Shown: positions 7,976 through 16,488 of the stretch, in pieces | How the letters are laid out: every line of letters begins with the position of its first letter | How positions within the stretch are numbered: position 1 is the first letter of the stretch | Assembly (NCBI GenBank): GCA_965199165.1 | Contig: OZ240681.1 | Location: 868,001-932,000, forward strand | Reading direction: 5' to 3' | DNA from: LMUY01 sp965199165 | GTDB lineage: Bacteria > Pseudomonadota > Alphaproteobacteria > Acetobacterales > Acetobacteraceae | DNA length: 64,000 nt | The notes under the pieces: generated by a model | The model's input: the letters and a program-made list of their open reading frames with translations, nothing else | Told to the model about the DNA's origin: nothing | The model's database searches: none | Translations under genes and position numbers: made by a program

Positions 7976-7990
7976 ATAAGGCAACCTTAT
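7976..7990. promoter_or_regulatory. Palindrome ATAAGG-CAA-CCTTAT between tetR and SDR
   Basis: It has perfect 6-bp arms around a 3-bp centre and sits 28 bp before the SDR start, where a promoter would be. Flanking GCGC on both sides (7971-7974 and 7994-7997) extends the symmetry. The size and position suit a TetR-family operator. Confidence 0.5.
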
Positions 7991-8017
7991 CGAGCGCTAC
8001 GTTATAGGAGAATGGTG

Positions 8018-8758
8018 ATGTCTGGTCTTGCCGGTAAAGTGGCGATCGTCACGGGGTCGTCGAAGGGCATCGGAGCGGGGATCGCCGAGCGCCTGGCGGC
8101 GGACGGCGCCTCCGTCGTGATCAACTACTCCCGCTCGACCGAGGCGGCGGCGCAAGTCGTGGACCGCATCGCGGCAGCCGGCGGGGCCGCCTTTGCGGTG
8201 AAGGCGGACATCGCGAAGCCGGCCGAGATCCAGCCGCTGGTCGACGCCACGCTGCAGCGCTTCGGCAGGCTCGACATCCTGGTCAACAACGCCGGGGTCT
8301 ACCGAGTCGACACGCTCGACACCGTCACGCCCGAGAGCTTCGACGAGCACTACGCGTTGAACGTCCGCGGCTTGCTGCTCACCACCCAGGCGGCCGCCCG
8401 GGTGCTCCCCGAGGGCGGCGTGGTCGTCAACATCAGTTCGGGGTTGGCGAAGAGCCCCTATCCCATGGTGCATGTCTACAGCTCGACCAAGGGCGCGGTG
8501 GACACGCTGACCCGCTCGCTGGCCATGGAACTCGGCCCGCGCAAGATCCGCGTCGTGGGCGTGGCGCCGGGCTTCACCGCGACGGAGGGCAACGCGGAGT
8601 CAGCCAAGGGGATGACGGACTTCCTGGTGGCCAAGACCCTGCTGGGCCGCGTGGGCCTGCCGCGCGACATCGCGGCCTTCGTCGCATACGCCGTGTCGCC
8701 CGACGCGGACTGGATCACCGGCAGCACGGTGGACGTGGCGGGCGGCATGATCTTCTGA
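8018..8758 (+). CDS. Short-chain dehydrogenase/reductase
   Basis: The 246-residue classical SDR has the cofactor loop VTGSSKGIGAG (11-21), LVNNAG (88-93), and the catalytic set Ser140 (NISS), Tyr154 and Lys158 (YSSTK). The Arg/Ser after the first strand (NYSRST) suggests NADP preference. The ATG at 8018 is chosen because AGGAG at 8006-8010 lies 7 bases upstream; ATG 8012 is only one base from it. It is a cytoplasmic oxidoreductase of unknown substrate, probably controlled by the divergent TetR regulator through the palindromes between them. Confidence 0.9.
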   Translation: MSGLAGKVAIVTGSSKGIGAGIAERLAADGASVVINYSRSTEAAAQVVDRIAAAGGAAFAVKADIAKPAEIQPLVDATLQRFGRLDILVNNAGVYRVDTLDTVTPESFDEHYALNVRGLLLTTQAAARVLPEGGVVVNISSGLAKSPYPMVHVYSSTKGAVDTLTRSLAMELGPRKIRVVGVAPGFTATEGNAESAKGMTDFLVAKTLLGRVGLPRDIAAFVAYAVSPDADWITGSTVDVAGGMIF

Positions 8759-8909
8759 CGCCGTGCGTCCGCCGGAGGCTACCGCGCCGCCGCCATCCCG
8801 CATCGGCCCCGCGAACTCCGGCTGCCCCAGCACCCGGCGTGCGCAGGCCCGGGCGTCGAAGGCCGGGTCAGCGGATCGAAGAACGGTCCGGCACCGCCGT
8901 AAAAGTCGG

Positions 8910-10073
8910 CTACGCCTCGCCCCCCTTGCGATAGGGCGAAAACTCCGTCTCCAGCTCCTTCATGCCCGCCAGCACCGCCGGGCGCTCGCGTTGCAGGAAG
9001 TCGTCGATCGCCCGGCTCAGCCCGGCGTGGCTCAGCCAATGGGCGGAGTAGGTGGGTTTCGGCAGGTAGCCGCGCTGGATCTTGTGCTGGCCCTGCGCAC
9101 CCGCCTCCACTCGCTGCAGTCCGTGTTCGATGGCGAAGTCGATCGCGCGGTAGTAGCACAGTTCGAAGTGCAGGAACGGCCACTCGCCCTTGCAGCCCCA
9201 GTTGCGGCCATACAGCGCCGTGCGCCCCATCAGGTTCAGCGCGCCCGCCACCGGTTCGCCATGGTGTTCGGCCAGCATCAGCACCACCCGGTCCCCCAAC
9301 CGTTCTCCCAGCATGCCGAAGAAGCGCTTGGTGAGGTAGGCGCTGCCCCATTTCCGGTCGACGGTGGATTGATAGAAGCGGTAGAACGCGTCCCACTCCC
9401 GCCGCCCGATCTCCGGCCCGCGCAGGGTGCGGAACGCCAGCCCGGCATCGTTCGCGTCCCGGCGTTCCCGCCGCAGGACCTTGCGCTTGCGTGACGACAG
9501 CGCGCCGAGGAAGTCGTCGAAGCTGCCGTAGCCCGCGTTTTCCCAGTGGTATTGTTGGCCCAGCCGCTGCAGCCAGCCGGCGCGGCCGAGTGCCTCGTAC
9601 TCCGCCTCGCTGCAGAACGTCGCGTGCACGCCGGACAGCTTCAGCTCGCCGCAGGCCTGCACCAGCGCCTGCGCCAGCGCCTCCGGCGGCACGCCGCTGC
9701 CCGGGCGGCACAGCAGCCGCGGGCCGGGCACCGGGGAGAACGGCACCGCGACCTGGAGCTTGGGGTAGTAGTCCCCGCCCGCCTGCTCGAACGCGTTGGC
9801 CCAGCCGTGATCGAACACGTATTCGCCGTAGCTGTTGGATTTCGCATACATCGGCGCGGCGGCCAGCAGCTGCCCGGCCCCATCACGCAACGCCGCGTGC
9901 TGCGGCAGCCACCCGGTGCGCGGACCCGCCGACCCGCTATCCTCCACCGCCGACAGGAAGGCATGGCTGACGAACGGGTTGTCATCCCCGGCGCAGGCGT
10001 CCCACTCGGCCGGGTCGACCGACGCGATCGACGGGTGCAGGCTGAGCGTGAAAACGGGTGAGCCGTCGGGCAT
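8910..10073 (-). CDS. GNAT-like acyltransferase (DUF482/COG3146 family)
   Basis: The 387-residue protein matches the family described as peptidogalycan-like or GNAT acyltransferases. It has NPFVSHAFLSAVEDSGS near the start, the basic RKRKVLRRERRDA stretch in the middle, YRFYQSTVDRKWGSAYL, and the GALNLMGRTALYGRNWGC and FELCYYRAIDFAIEHGL blocks, ending QGQHKIQRGYLPKPTYSAH. The fold resembles Fem/GNAT acyltransferases; the substrate is not established. It is cytoplasmic, with no signal. RidA lies 42 bp upstream on the same strand, so both may be expressed together. Confidence 0.85.
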   Translation of the reverse strand: MPDGSPVFTLSLHPSIASVDPAEWDACAGDDNPFVSHAFLSAVEDSGSAGPRTGWLPQHAALRDGAGQLLAAAPMYAKSNSYGEYVFDHGWANAFEQAGGDYYPKLQVAVPFSPVPGPRLLCRPGSGVPPEALAQALVQACGELKLSGVHATFCSEAEYEALGRAGWLQRLGQQYHWENAGYGSFDDFLGALSSRKRKVLRRERRDANDAGLAFRTLRGPEIGRREWDAFYRFYQSTVDRKWGSAYLTKRFFGMLGERLGDRVVLMLAEHHGEPVAGALNLMGRTALYGRNWGCKGEWPFLHFELCYYRAIDFAIEHGLQRVEAGAQGQHKIQRGYLPKPTYSAHWLSHAGLSRAIDDFLQRERPAVLAGMKELETEFSPYRKGGEA

Positions 10074-10115
10074 GCGCGATCATATGGCAGCGCAGCAAAC
10101 CGCCGCCAGTGTCGA

Positions 10116-10580
10116 TTACCGGACGGCGAACATGCCCTCGACCTCGACCGCGGCGTCACCGGGCAGCGCCGGCACCCCGATGGTCGAGCGCGCGTGCCGC
10201 CCGGCCTCCCCGAACACCGCCACCGCCAGGTCGGACGCGCCGTTCATGACCAGCGCGTGCTGGCTGAAGCCGGGGGGGCTGGCGACGAAGCCGCCCAGGC
10301 GCACAACGCGCACCACCCGGTCCAGGTCGCCCTCGCAGGCGGTGCGGAGGTGCACCAGGACGTTGACGAGGCAGAGCCGCGCCGCCTCCTGCCCCTGCTC
10401 GACCGACACGCCCTCGCCCAGCTTGCCGGTGACGGCGATCTTGCCGTCCCGTGCGGGGACTTGGCCGGACACCACCACCAAGTCCCCGGTGCGGACGAAC
10501 GGCACGTAGTTGGCCATCGGGGCCATCGGCTGCGGCAGGGCGATACCCAGCTCGGCAAGGCGCGCCTCTACGAGGCCCAT
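10116..10580 (-). CDS. ridA: RidA family enamine/imine deaminase
   Basis: The 154-residue protein carries the RidA/YjgF/UK114 fold markers: FVRTGDLVVVSGQVPARDG near 30-46, LVNVLVHLRTACEGDLDRVV, RVVRLGGFVASPPGF, and a RSTIGVPALPGDAAVEVEGM end with the conserved Arg before the substrate pocket. It is longer than the roughly 128-residue RidA and belongs to the 150-residue subgroup, so activity on 2-aminoacrylate-type imines is likely but not certain. Its ATG overlaps the stop of the TSCPD gene by one base (TGATG), indicating translational coupling. Confidence 0.88.
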   Translation of the reverse strand: MGLVEARLAELGIALPQPMAPMANYVPFVRTGDLVVVSGQVPARDGKIAVTGKLGEGVSVEQGQEAARLCLVNVLVHLRTACEGDLDRVVRVVRLGGFVASPPGFSQHALVMNGASDLAVAVFGEAGRHARSTIGVPALPGDAAVEVEGMFAVR

Positions 10581-12034
10581 CAGCCGGCCACCAGGCGCAG
10601 GGCGGCACGGGCACGGCGGCGCGGCAGGTCCAAGGGCAGCAAGGGCGTCTCCTCCGGTTGGGGCGGCAGGTCGGCGTCGTCCGCCGGCACGACCTGGCCA
10701 AGATAGCTCGCGGCAAGCGAGCGGACCACGTAGTCCGGGATGGAACTGGCGCGGTCGACCGCCGGGTCACCCTCCACCGCGCCGGCCGGGGCGAAGCGGG
10801 CATGCGCCAGCGCGTCCACATAGGCGGCCAGCGGCGTGCCGTGCTGCAGCCCGACGGACAGCGCGGCGGCAAAGGCGTCCGCCAGGCCGCGCGCCACGGC
10901 ACTCTCCCGCGGCAGCGCCAGGCCGACCTCGCCCAGCCGGCCGTCGGCATACTCGCCGGTGCGCAGGAAGACCCGGTGGCCGCCGACCGCGGCCTTCTGC
11001 GTGTAGCCGCGGCGGCGCGCCGGCAGCTCCTCCCGTCGCGCGTCGTTGGCGGGCGACGGTGCGGGGGCGGGGCGAGGCGGCATGGCATGCAGCAGCGGGG
11101 CGACCGCATCGTGCATGGCGGCGTGGTCCGCCACGGAGGCTGCCGGCACCACCGCCTCCCCGGCCAGTGCCGCGGCCAGCGCCGCGTCCTGCGAGATGCC
11201 GCGCGCTTGCAGCCAGGCCCGCGTCGCGCGCAGCAGCCCTTGTGGCCCCACCGGTGCGAAGGCCGGGGCGATGCCGCCCGTCTCCACCCCCAGCAGCGCG
11301 TCCGCCGCGCCGGGCGCCAGGATGGCGGTGCCTGGGCGCGCCGCGCCGCAGCGCATCGCCGCGGCCCGTGCCGCCGCCGCCGCTGCCGCCAGGCCCGGCA
11401 CCGCACACCGCCCCGGCGCCGCCGGCCAGGCGGGCACCGCCGCCAGCAAATCCAGCTGCGGCCCGGCCAACACCGCGTCCACGCGCCCGCGCAGGACACC
11501 GGCCAGGCAGGCCGCCACGTCGCGCGCCGCCTGCGTGGCATAGTCCAGGCCGAGCGCCGCCAGCAGGCCGGCGAGGTCCGCCATCGCCACGGCGTAGCGC
11601 GCGGCCTGCGGCAGCAGGAGGTGGAGGGCCTGCGCCGCGTCCGTCGCGGCCTGAGCGAACGCATCCACGTCGAACCCGGCGGAGACGTCGTGGAACGCCG
11701 GCAGGTTCAGGGTGAAGCCAGGCAGGTCACCCGGCGTGCCGCGCCAGACCCCCGCCGTCGGCGCGGCCCGGCGCAGCAGCAGCAGGGCATGCAGGCGCTC
11801 GGACAGGCCGGCGATCCCTGCCTCGCGCGCGCGCAGGGCCACCGGCGTGATCCAGGCCTGCGCCAGCGCCGGCAGCGAGATCCGGGCGTCGCCGGGCGCC
11901 AGCGCGCACATCGCGGACGCCGCCGTGTCGTCCCACGCCGCGGGGAGGCGCACCGGCCGGCTGGGAGCGTCCGGATCGGCGGCCGCCTCCGTCTGCCGCA
12001 GCCGCACGCCCTGCCAAGCCCGATCGGTCTTCAT
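10580..12034 (-). CDS. TSCPD-domain protein resembling the C-terminus of B12-dependent ribonucleotide reductase
   Basis: The 484-residue protein has an Ala-rich N-terminal two-thirds, with no active-site cysteines or cobalamin motifs that I can see. A C-terminal segment (about 335-450) tracks the end of NrdJ: GYTQKAAVGGHRVFLRTGEY, GEVGLALPRESAVARGLADA, SVGLQHGTPLAAYVDAL, AHARFAPAGAVEG and SSIPDYVVRSLAASYLG. In class II ribonucleotide reductases this block follows the barrel. Here it sits on a non-catalytic-looking body, so it may be a structural or regulatory relative. It is coupled to ridA by a TGATG overlap. The role is unknown. Confidence 0.7.
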   Translation of the reverse strand: MKTDRAWQGVRLRQTEAAADPDAPSRPVRLPAAWDDTAASAMCALAPGDARISLPALAQAWITPVALRAREAGIAGLSERLHALLLLRRAAPTAGVWRGTPGDLPGFTLNLPAFHDVSAGFDVDAFAQAATDAAQALHLLLPQAARYAVAMADLAGLLAALGLDYATQAARDVAACLAGVLRGRVDAVLAGPQLDLLAAVPAWPAAPGRCAVPGLAAAAAAARAAAMRCGAARPGTAILAPGAADALLGVETGGIAPAFAPVGPQGLLRATRAWLQARGISQDAALAAALAGEAVVPAASVADHAAMHDAVAPLLHAMPPRPAPAPSPANDARREELPARRRGYTQKAAVGGHRVFLRTGEYADGRLGEVGLALPRESAVARGLADAFAAALSVGLQHGTPLAAYVDALAHARFAPAGAVEGDPAVDRASSIPDYVVRSLAASYLGQVVPADDADLPPQPEETPLLPLDLPRRRARAALRLVAG

Positions 12035-12115
12035 GCCGCCACGCTAGCCGGCCGCAGCCGCGCCGGAAAGCCGCATTTTGCGTCTGGCAGCGCTCCTGCC
12101 ACCAAATCCTGTGGA

Positions 12116-12898
12116 TTACGGCTCTTCGCCCATGGACCAGATCATGGACAGCACCTGCTCGCGGGCGGCGACGAAATCAGGCCGGCTCTTCACCACGCGA
12201 ATGCCTTCGTCGGCGTGCTCGCGGGCGAAGGGCATGGCGAGGCGGGCGACGATGCGGCCCGGGCGGGGCGACATGACGACGACCTCCGTGCCGAGGTAGA
12301 CGGCCTCCTCGACGGAGTGGGTGATGAATACCACCGTCATGCCGGTGCGCCGCCAGACGGCGTGCAACTCCTCCTGCATGCGTTCGCGCGTCAGGGCGTC
12401 CAGCGCACCGAACGGCTCGTCCATCAACAGCACCTTGGGCTCGTTGCAGAGCGCCCGGGCGATGGCGAGCCGCTGCTGCATGCCGCCCGACAACTCGTAG
12501 GGGTAACGGTCCCGGAACTCCCACAGCCCGGTGGTGCGAAGCCAGCGTTCGACGCGCTGCGCGGCAAGGCCGGCCGATTGGCGCGCCATGCGCGGGCCGA
12601 ACCCGGCATTGGCGGCCACGGTGAGCCAGGGGAACAAGGCAGGCTGCTGGAACACCACGCCGCGTTCCGGGCCGGGCCCGGTGACGGGACGGCCGTCCAC
12701 GGAGACGACGCCGGTGGTGGGCGGCAGGAAGCCGGCCAGCGTCTGCATCATCGTGGTCTTGCCGCAGCCGGACGGGCCGACGATGCAGATGAAGTCACCC
12801 TGGGCGAACCCGAGGTCGGCCCGTTCCAGCGCACGCACCGCCGACGGCCCGGCCCCGTAGCGTACCGAGACGTCGGCGAACTGGACGAATGCCGTCAA
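12116..12898 (-). CDS. ABC transporter ATPase, nitrate/sulfonate/taurine type
   Basis: The 260-residue ATPase has Walker A GPSGCGKTT, Q-loop FQQPALFPWL, the signature LSGGMQQRLAIARAL, Walker B VLLMDEPFGALD and switch His in FITHSVEEA, in TauB/SsuB style. The start is TTG 12898, which overlaps the stop of the binding-protein gene as TTGA. The upstream codons of this frame lie inside that gene, and the domain begins exactly here. It is the last gene of the minus-strand operon permease-permease-binding protein-ATPase and should energise uptake of a sulfonate-like compound. Confidence 0.9.
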   Translation of the reverse strand: MTAFVQFADVSVRYGAGPSAVRALERADLGFAQGDFICIVGPSGCGKTTMMQTLAGFLPPTTGVVSVDGRPVTGPGPERGVVFQQPALFPWLTVAANAGFGPRMARQSAGLAAQRVERWLRTTGLWEFRDRYPYELSGGMQQRLAIARALCNEPKVLLMDEPFGALDALTRERMQEELHAVWRRTGMTVVFITHSVEEAVYLGTEVVVMSPRPGRIVARLAMPFAREHADEGIRVVKSRPDFVAAREQVLSMIWSMGEEP

Positions 12899-13908
12899 GC
12901 GAGCGCCTTGGCGAGGAAGCTGGTATCCGTCGCCTTCTGGAACGCCTCCAGCGCCGGGGCGGCCTTGATGGATTTCTGTTCCACCAGGAAGTCCGCGGTG
13001 CCCTTCAGCACGTGGGCGAACTTGCCGGGCGCGGCCGGGGTGCCGCCAAGCCACGCGGGCGTGACCTGCTGGGACAGCGGCACGAAATCGTATTCCTTCA
13101 TGTCGGCCAAGGCCACGGCGGGGGCGACGCCAGCCTGCTTGGCGACGATGTCGGCGGTCTTCTCGGGCTCGGCGCCGTACATCGACAACGCCCGGCCATA
13201 GGCCTTGAGGAAGCCCACGACCGCGTCCGGATATTGCTGGGCGAAGGCGTCGCGGACGATGATGAGGTCGGCGATGACGTAGCCCGCCTTGTCCAGCGAC
13301 TCGTAGGTGGGGAACACGCTGCCGCCGTCGGCGAGGATCTTGCTTTTGGCGGGCGCCCAGACATAGGCGGCGTCGATGTCGCCCCGGCTCCAGGCGGCGA
13401 CGATCGCGGGCGCCTTCATGTCCAGCACGGTCACGTCGCGCTGGGTGAGGCCGTTGACCTTGAGGAAGCCGAGCAGGCGGAAATGGCTGGTGGAGCCGAA
13501 CGGGGTGGCGACCTTCTTGCCCTTGAAGTCGGCGGGGGCCTTGATGTTGGCGGCGGCGCGGACCGTCATCTCCTCGGCCGGGCCGATGTTGTCGACCATG
13601 CCGATCAGCTTGAACGGCAGCTGCTGGGAGATGCCGGCGGCGGTTGCGGCGGAGCCGGTGGCCAGCCCGATGTCGCAGCTGCCCGCGGTGACGGCGGTGT
13701 TGATGTCGGCGCCGCTGCCCATCTCGGTCCAGTTCAGCTTGCCGCCGGCCCCGGCCTCGAACCAGCCCTCGCCCTTGGCGAGCATGGTGGGCTTGGTCTC
13801 GGTGAAGAAGCCGATGTTGACCGTGGCGGGCGCGGCGGCCCGGGCGCCGCCCGCGAGGACGAGGCCGGCCCCGATGCCGGTGAGTGCGGCGCGGCGGGTC
13901 ATGGGCAT
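12895..13908 (-). CDS. ABC transporter substrate-binding protein, taurine/sulfonate type
   Basis: The 337-residue periplasmic protein has a Tat-like leader (MPMTRRAALTGIGAGLVLAGGARA). It has the TauA/SsuA pattern of VNIGFFTETKPTMLAKGEGWF, GSGADINTAVTAGSCDIGLA, KVATPFGSTSHFRLLGFLK and WSRGDIDAAYVWAPA. The resemblance to TauA is stronger than to nitrate-type proteins, but the ligand cannot be fixed from sequence. Start ATG 13908 has GGAG seven bases upstream. The gene lies 23 bp after the second permease gene, and the ATPase gene begins in its stop. Confidence 0.9.
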   Translation of the reverse strand: MPMTRRAALTGIGAGLVLAGGARAAAPATVNIGFFTETKPTMLAKGEGWFEAGAGGKLNWTEMGSGADINTAVTAGSCDIGLATGSAATAAGISQQLPFKLIGMVDNIGPAEEMTVRAAANIKAPADFKGKKVATPFGSTSHFRLLGFLKVNGLTQRDVTVLDMKAPAIVAAWSRGDIDAAYVWAPAKSKILADGGSVFPTYESLDKAGYVIADLIIVRDAFAQQYPDAVVGFLKAYGRALSMYGAEPEKTADIVAKQAGVAPAVALADMKEYDFVPLSQQVTPAWLGGTPAAPGKFAHVLKGTADFLVEQKSIKAAPALEAFQKATDTSFLAKALA

Positions 13909-13931
13909 GTGCGATCTCCTTTGGCGATGGG

Positions 13932-14702
13932 TCAACGGCCGGCCCAATGGACGGCGCGGCGTTCGATCAGCAGCAGGATCCGGTCGATGGCGATGCCCGC
14001 CAGGCCGATGGTGCCGATGCCGACGAAGACGTAGTCCGAGCGGAGGAAGCGCCCGGCATCGAGGATCATCCAGCCGATCCCGCTCGAGCCCGCGATGATC
14101 TCGGCCGCGATCAGCGTGCCGTAGACGATGCCGGCGGCCAGCCGGGCACCGACCATGATCTCCGGCAGGGCGGACGGAAGGATGACGTGGCGGAACACCT
14201 GCCAGCCTGAGGCGCCGAGGGTCTGGGCGACGCGGAGGCGCTCGCCCGGGACGTTGCGGACGCCGTCCCGCGCGGCGATGGCGGCCACCGGCAGGGCGGC
14301 GAGGAACAGCATGGTGATCTTGCTGGTCTCCCCGATGCCGAGCCAGATGATGAGCAGGATGAGGTATGCGAGCTGCGGCAGCGGGCGCAGGAACTCGACG
14401 AACGGCGCCGCCAGCGCATCCAGCCGAGGGAGGTATCCCATGGCGAGGCCGAGCAGCGTGCCGGCGGCGACGCCCGTGGCGAAGCCGGCGCCCACGCGGA
14501 CCAGGCTGTCGCCGATATGCACCAGCAGCGGGCGGCCCTTGTAGCCGTCGTCGACGAGCTCGACCAAGCCGGACCACAGGTCGGCCGGGCCGGGCAGGAA
14601 GAGGTCCCGCACCAGCCCACCCTCCGTCACCCCGAACCACGCCGCGAGGACGAGGGCGATGGAGGCCAGGGTGATCGCCCAGGAGGGCAGGCGCCCGGTC
14701 AA
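13932..14702 (-). CDS. ABC transporter permease, taurine/sulfonate type (second permease)
   Basis: The 256-residue membrane protein has about six hydrophobic segments. Its cytoplasmic EAA loop reads TLGASGWQVFRHVILPSALP and IMVGARLAAGI, as in SsuC/TauC permeases. It starts at TTG 14702, inside the stop of the upstream permease (TTGA), and the protein begins naturally there with TGRLPSWAITLASIAL. Together with the upstream permease it gives the operon two different membrane subunits, which could form a heterodimeric channel; most Tau/Ssu systems use one permease as a homodimer. Confidence 0.87.
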   Translation of the reverse strand: MTGRLPSWAITLASIALVLAAWFGVTEGGLVRDLFLPGPADLWSGLVELVDDGYKGRPLLVHIGDSLVRVGAGFATGVAAGTLLGLAMGYLPRLDALAAPFVEFLRPLPQLAYLILLIIWLGIGETSKITMLFLAALPVAAIAARDGVRNVPGERLRVAQTLGASGWQVFRHVILPSALPEIMVGARLAAGIVYGTLIAAEIIAGSSGIGWMILDAGRFLRSDYVFVGIGTIGLAGIAIDRILLLIERRAVHWAGR

Positions 14703-15541
14703 TCCCGGCCTCGCCAATGGATGGCGCGACGGTCCACGGCGCGGAGCGTGGACGCGAGCGCCACGCCGAGCAGGCCGAGGATGAGGATGCAGAGGATGAT
14801 GATGTCGTTGCGGAGGAAGGTGCTGGCGGAGATGACCATCCAGCCCAGCCCGTCCGTGGCGGCGAGCAGTTCGGCGGAGACCACGGTGGAAAAGGCCGCG
14901 GCGAGCGCGATCTGCAGGCCCGTCATGATCATGGGTGCGGCCGATGGGAGGATGACGTGGCGAAACACCGCGGCCCGGCCGGCGCCGAGCGCGCGGGCGA
15001 CCTGGATGCGCTGCAGCTTGACCCCGCGCACCCCGGCGGCGGAAGCGGCGACGACGATGGGGAAGGCGGTCAGGAAGAGCAGCGTGGCCTTCGAAAGGTC
15101 TCCGGTGCCGAGCCATAGGATGAGCAGGATCATGTAGGACAAGGGCGGCAGGGGCCGCATGAACTGCACGATCCAGTCGATGGCGGCGTAGGCGGCGCGG
15201 CTGCTGCCCATCCAGAGGCCGAGCGGAATGCCGAGCACGGTGGCGGCGGCGAAGCCGGCGAGCAGGCGGCCGAGGGTGGCGGCGACGTTCTGCAGCAGGG
15301 ACGTCCCGCGATAACCCTGCGTGGCGACCTCGGCGGCGGCGGCCCACACGTCGGCCGGCGAGGGCAGGAGGTCCGGACGGACCGCATGGCTCCACGCCAG
15401 GGCCCACCAGGCCAGCAGCATGGCGGACACGGAGGCGGCCCCGAGCATGGGCCGCGCCAGGTTGGAGGACCAGGCGACCGCGGCGGGCTTGATCGGGGGC
15501 GCGTGCGTGACGGTCAGCGCGCCGGCTTCGTCGGAGGGCAT
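14699..15541 (-). CDS. ABC transporter permease, taurine/sulfonate type (first permease)
   Basis: The product from ATG 15541 has 280 residues: a short polar N-terminus, then about six membrane spans and the EAA loop ALGAGRAAVFRHVILPSAAP. SPADVWAAAAEVATQGY marks the usual periplasmic loop after the first span. An upstream in-frame start (15607) would add 22 residues without hydrophobic content, so I use 15541. It is the first gene of the minus-strand operon, divergent from the NDUFA12-like gene with about 90 bp between. It shares its general pattern with the adjacent permease, suggesting an old duplication. Confidence 0.87.
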   Translation of the reverse strand: MPSDEAGALTVTHAPPIKPAAVAWSSNLARPMLGAASVSAMLLAWWALAWSHAVRPDLLPSPADVWAAAAEVATQGYRGTSLLQNVAATLGRLLAGFAAATVLGIPLGLWMGSSRAAYAAIDWIVQFMRPLPPLSYMILLILWLGTGDLSKATLLFLTAFPIVVAASAAGVRGVKLQRIQVARALGAGRAAVFRHVILPSAAPMIMTGLQIALAAAFSTVVSAELLAATDGLGWMVISASTFLRNDIIILCILILGLLGVALASTLRAVDRRAIHWRGRD

Positions 15542-15632
15542 GGTTGGCCCCGTGCAATGGACGTGCCAGCTCCCGCGACCGGTGCCGCCGCGGTCATGTG
15601 GACCCACCCGTCGGGGCTGCTATAAGCCTGGC

Positions 15633-15989
15633 ATGACCCTGATGATGCGCCTCGTGACCTCCCTGACAGGCCAGCTGGTCGGCCGCGACGCCGCCGGCAA
15701 CATCTATTACCAGGCGAAGAAGGTCAGCCGAGGGGGCCTGCGCCGCCGCCGCTGGGTCATGTACGCCGGCGAGGCGGAGGCGAGCACCATCCCGCCGGAA
15801 TGGCATGCCTGGCTGCACTACACGACCGACCAGCCGATCCCAGAGACGGTGCGGCGCGCCTGGCAGAAGCCGCATGAGCCGAACCTGACGGGCACGCCGC
15901 TCGGCTATCGGCCGCCCGGCAGCGACTACCGGGGCGGGCACCGGCCTCCGGCGACCGGGGATTACGAGGCTTGGACGCCGGGCAGCTAG
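15633..15989 (+). CDS. NDUFA12 (B17.2)-family complex I accessory protein
   Basis: The 118-residue protein contains the family core: QLVGRDAAGNIYYQAKK, RRRWVMYAGEAEASTIPPEW and HAWLHYTTDQPIPE, followed by a Pro/Gly-rich tail. In alphaproteobacteria and mitochondria this subunit binds the matrix/cytoplasmic arm of NADH:quinone oxidoreductase. Occurrence in bacteria is largely alphaproteobacterial, which supports the lineage call. ATG 15633 is chosen because the family begins only just before the LVTSLTGQLVG strand. MlaD starts 2 bp after its stop, so the genes form an operon. Confidence 0.9.
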   Translation: MTLMMRLVTSLTGQLVGRDAAGNIYYQAKKVSRGGLRRRRWVMYAGEAEASTIPPEWHAWLHYTTDQPIPETVRRAWQKPHEPNLTGTPLGYRPPGSDYRGGHRPPATGDYEAWTPGS

Positions 15990-15990
15990 G

Positions 15991-16488
15991 ATGGCACGCC
16001 GCTCCGTCACGGAGGTCGCGGCCGGGGCGGTGGTCCTGGTCGTGGCGCTCGGCTTCCTGGGCTATGCCGTGGCCAACACCGGCCGCGCCGGGCTGGGCGG
16101 CTACAGCCTGCATGCGGCGTTCGACAACGTCGGCGGCATCTCCGCCGGCGCGGACGTGCGGATCGCGGGCCTGAAGGTGGGAAGCGTCACCGGCCTGGCG
16201 ATCGACCCGAAAAGCTACCAGGCGGTCGCCACCTTCACCGTGCAGCGCGACATCAAGCTGTCGGCCGACAGCAGCGCCAGCATCGCCACCGGCGGGCTGC
16301 TGGGCGGCAACTTCATCTCCCTGGCCACCGGGGGCGACGAGAAGATGCTCGCGGATGGCGGCACCATCACCGTCACGCAATCCGCCGTGAACCTTGAGGA
16401 CCTGCTGGGCAAGTTCATCTTCAACGTCGGCAACCTGGCCGATGCGGCGCAGAAGCAGATGGACACGCTGAAGAAGGGCACGCCGTGA
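15991..16488 (+). CDS. mlaD: MlaD-like MCE-domain lipid-transport protein
   Basis: The 165-residue protein has one N-terminal membrane helix (about 10-28, AAGAVVLVVALGFLGYAVA) and an MCE domain (about 38-120): LHAAFDNVGGISAGADVRIA, GLKVGSVTGLAIDPKSY, and GGLLGGNFISLATGG. MlaD hexamers bind lipids in the periplasm and work with MlaE/MlaF in retrograde phospholipid transport. No mlaE, mlaF or mlaC is in this window, so the partners are elsewhere. The gene sits between NDUFA12 and DUF2155 genes. The following small gene starts in its stop codon region (4-bp overlap). Confidence 0.88.
   Translation: MARRSVTEVAAGAVVLVVALGFLGYAVANTGRAGLGGYSLHAAFDNVGGISAGADVRIAGLKVGSVTGLAIDPKSYQAVATFTVQRDIKLSADSSASIATGGLLGGNFISLATGGDEKMLADGGTITVTQSAVNLEDLLGKFIFNVGNLADAAQKQMDTLKKGTP

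Noticed and set aside
10451..13201. 916-codon plus-strand open frame
   Set aside because: It is antisense to ridA, the TSCPD gene and the ABC ATPase; no recognisable domain.
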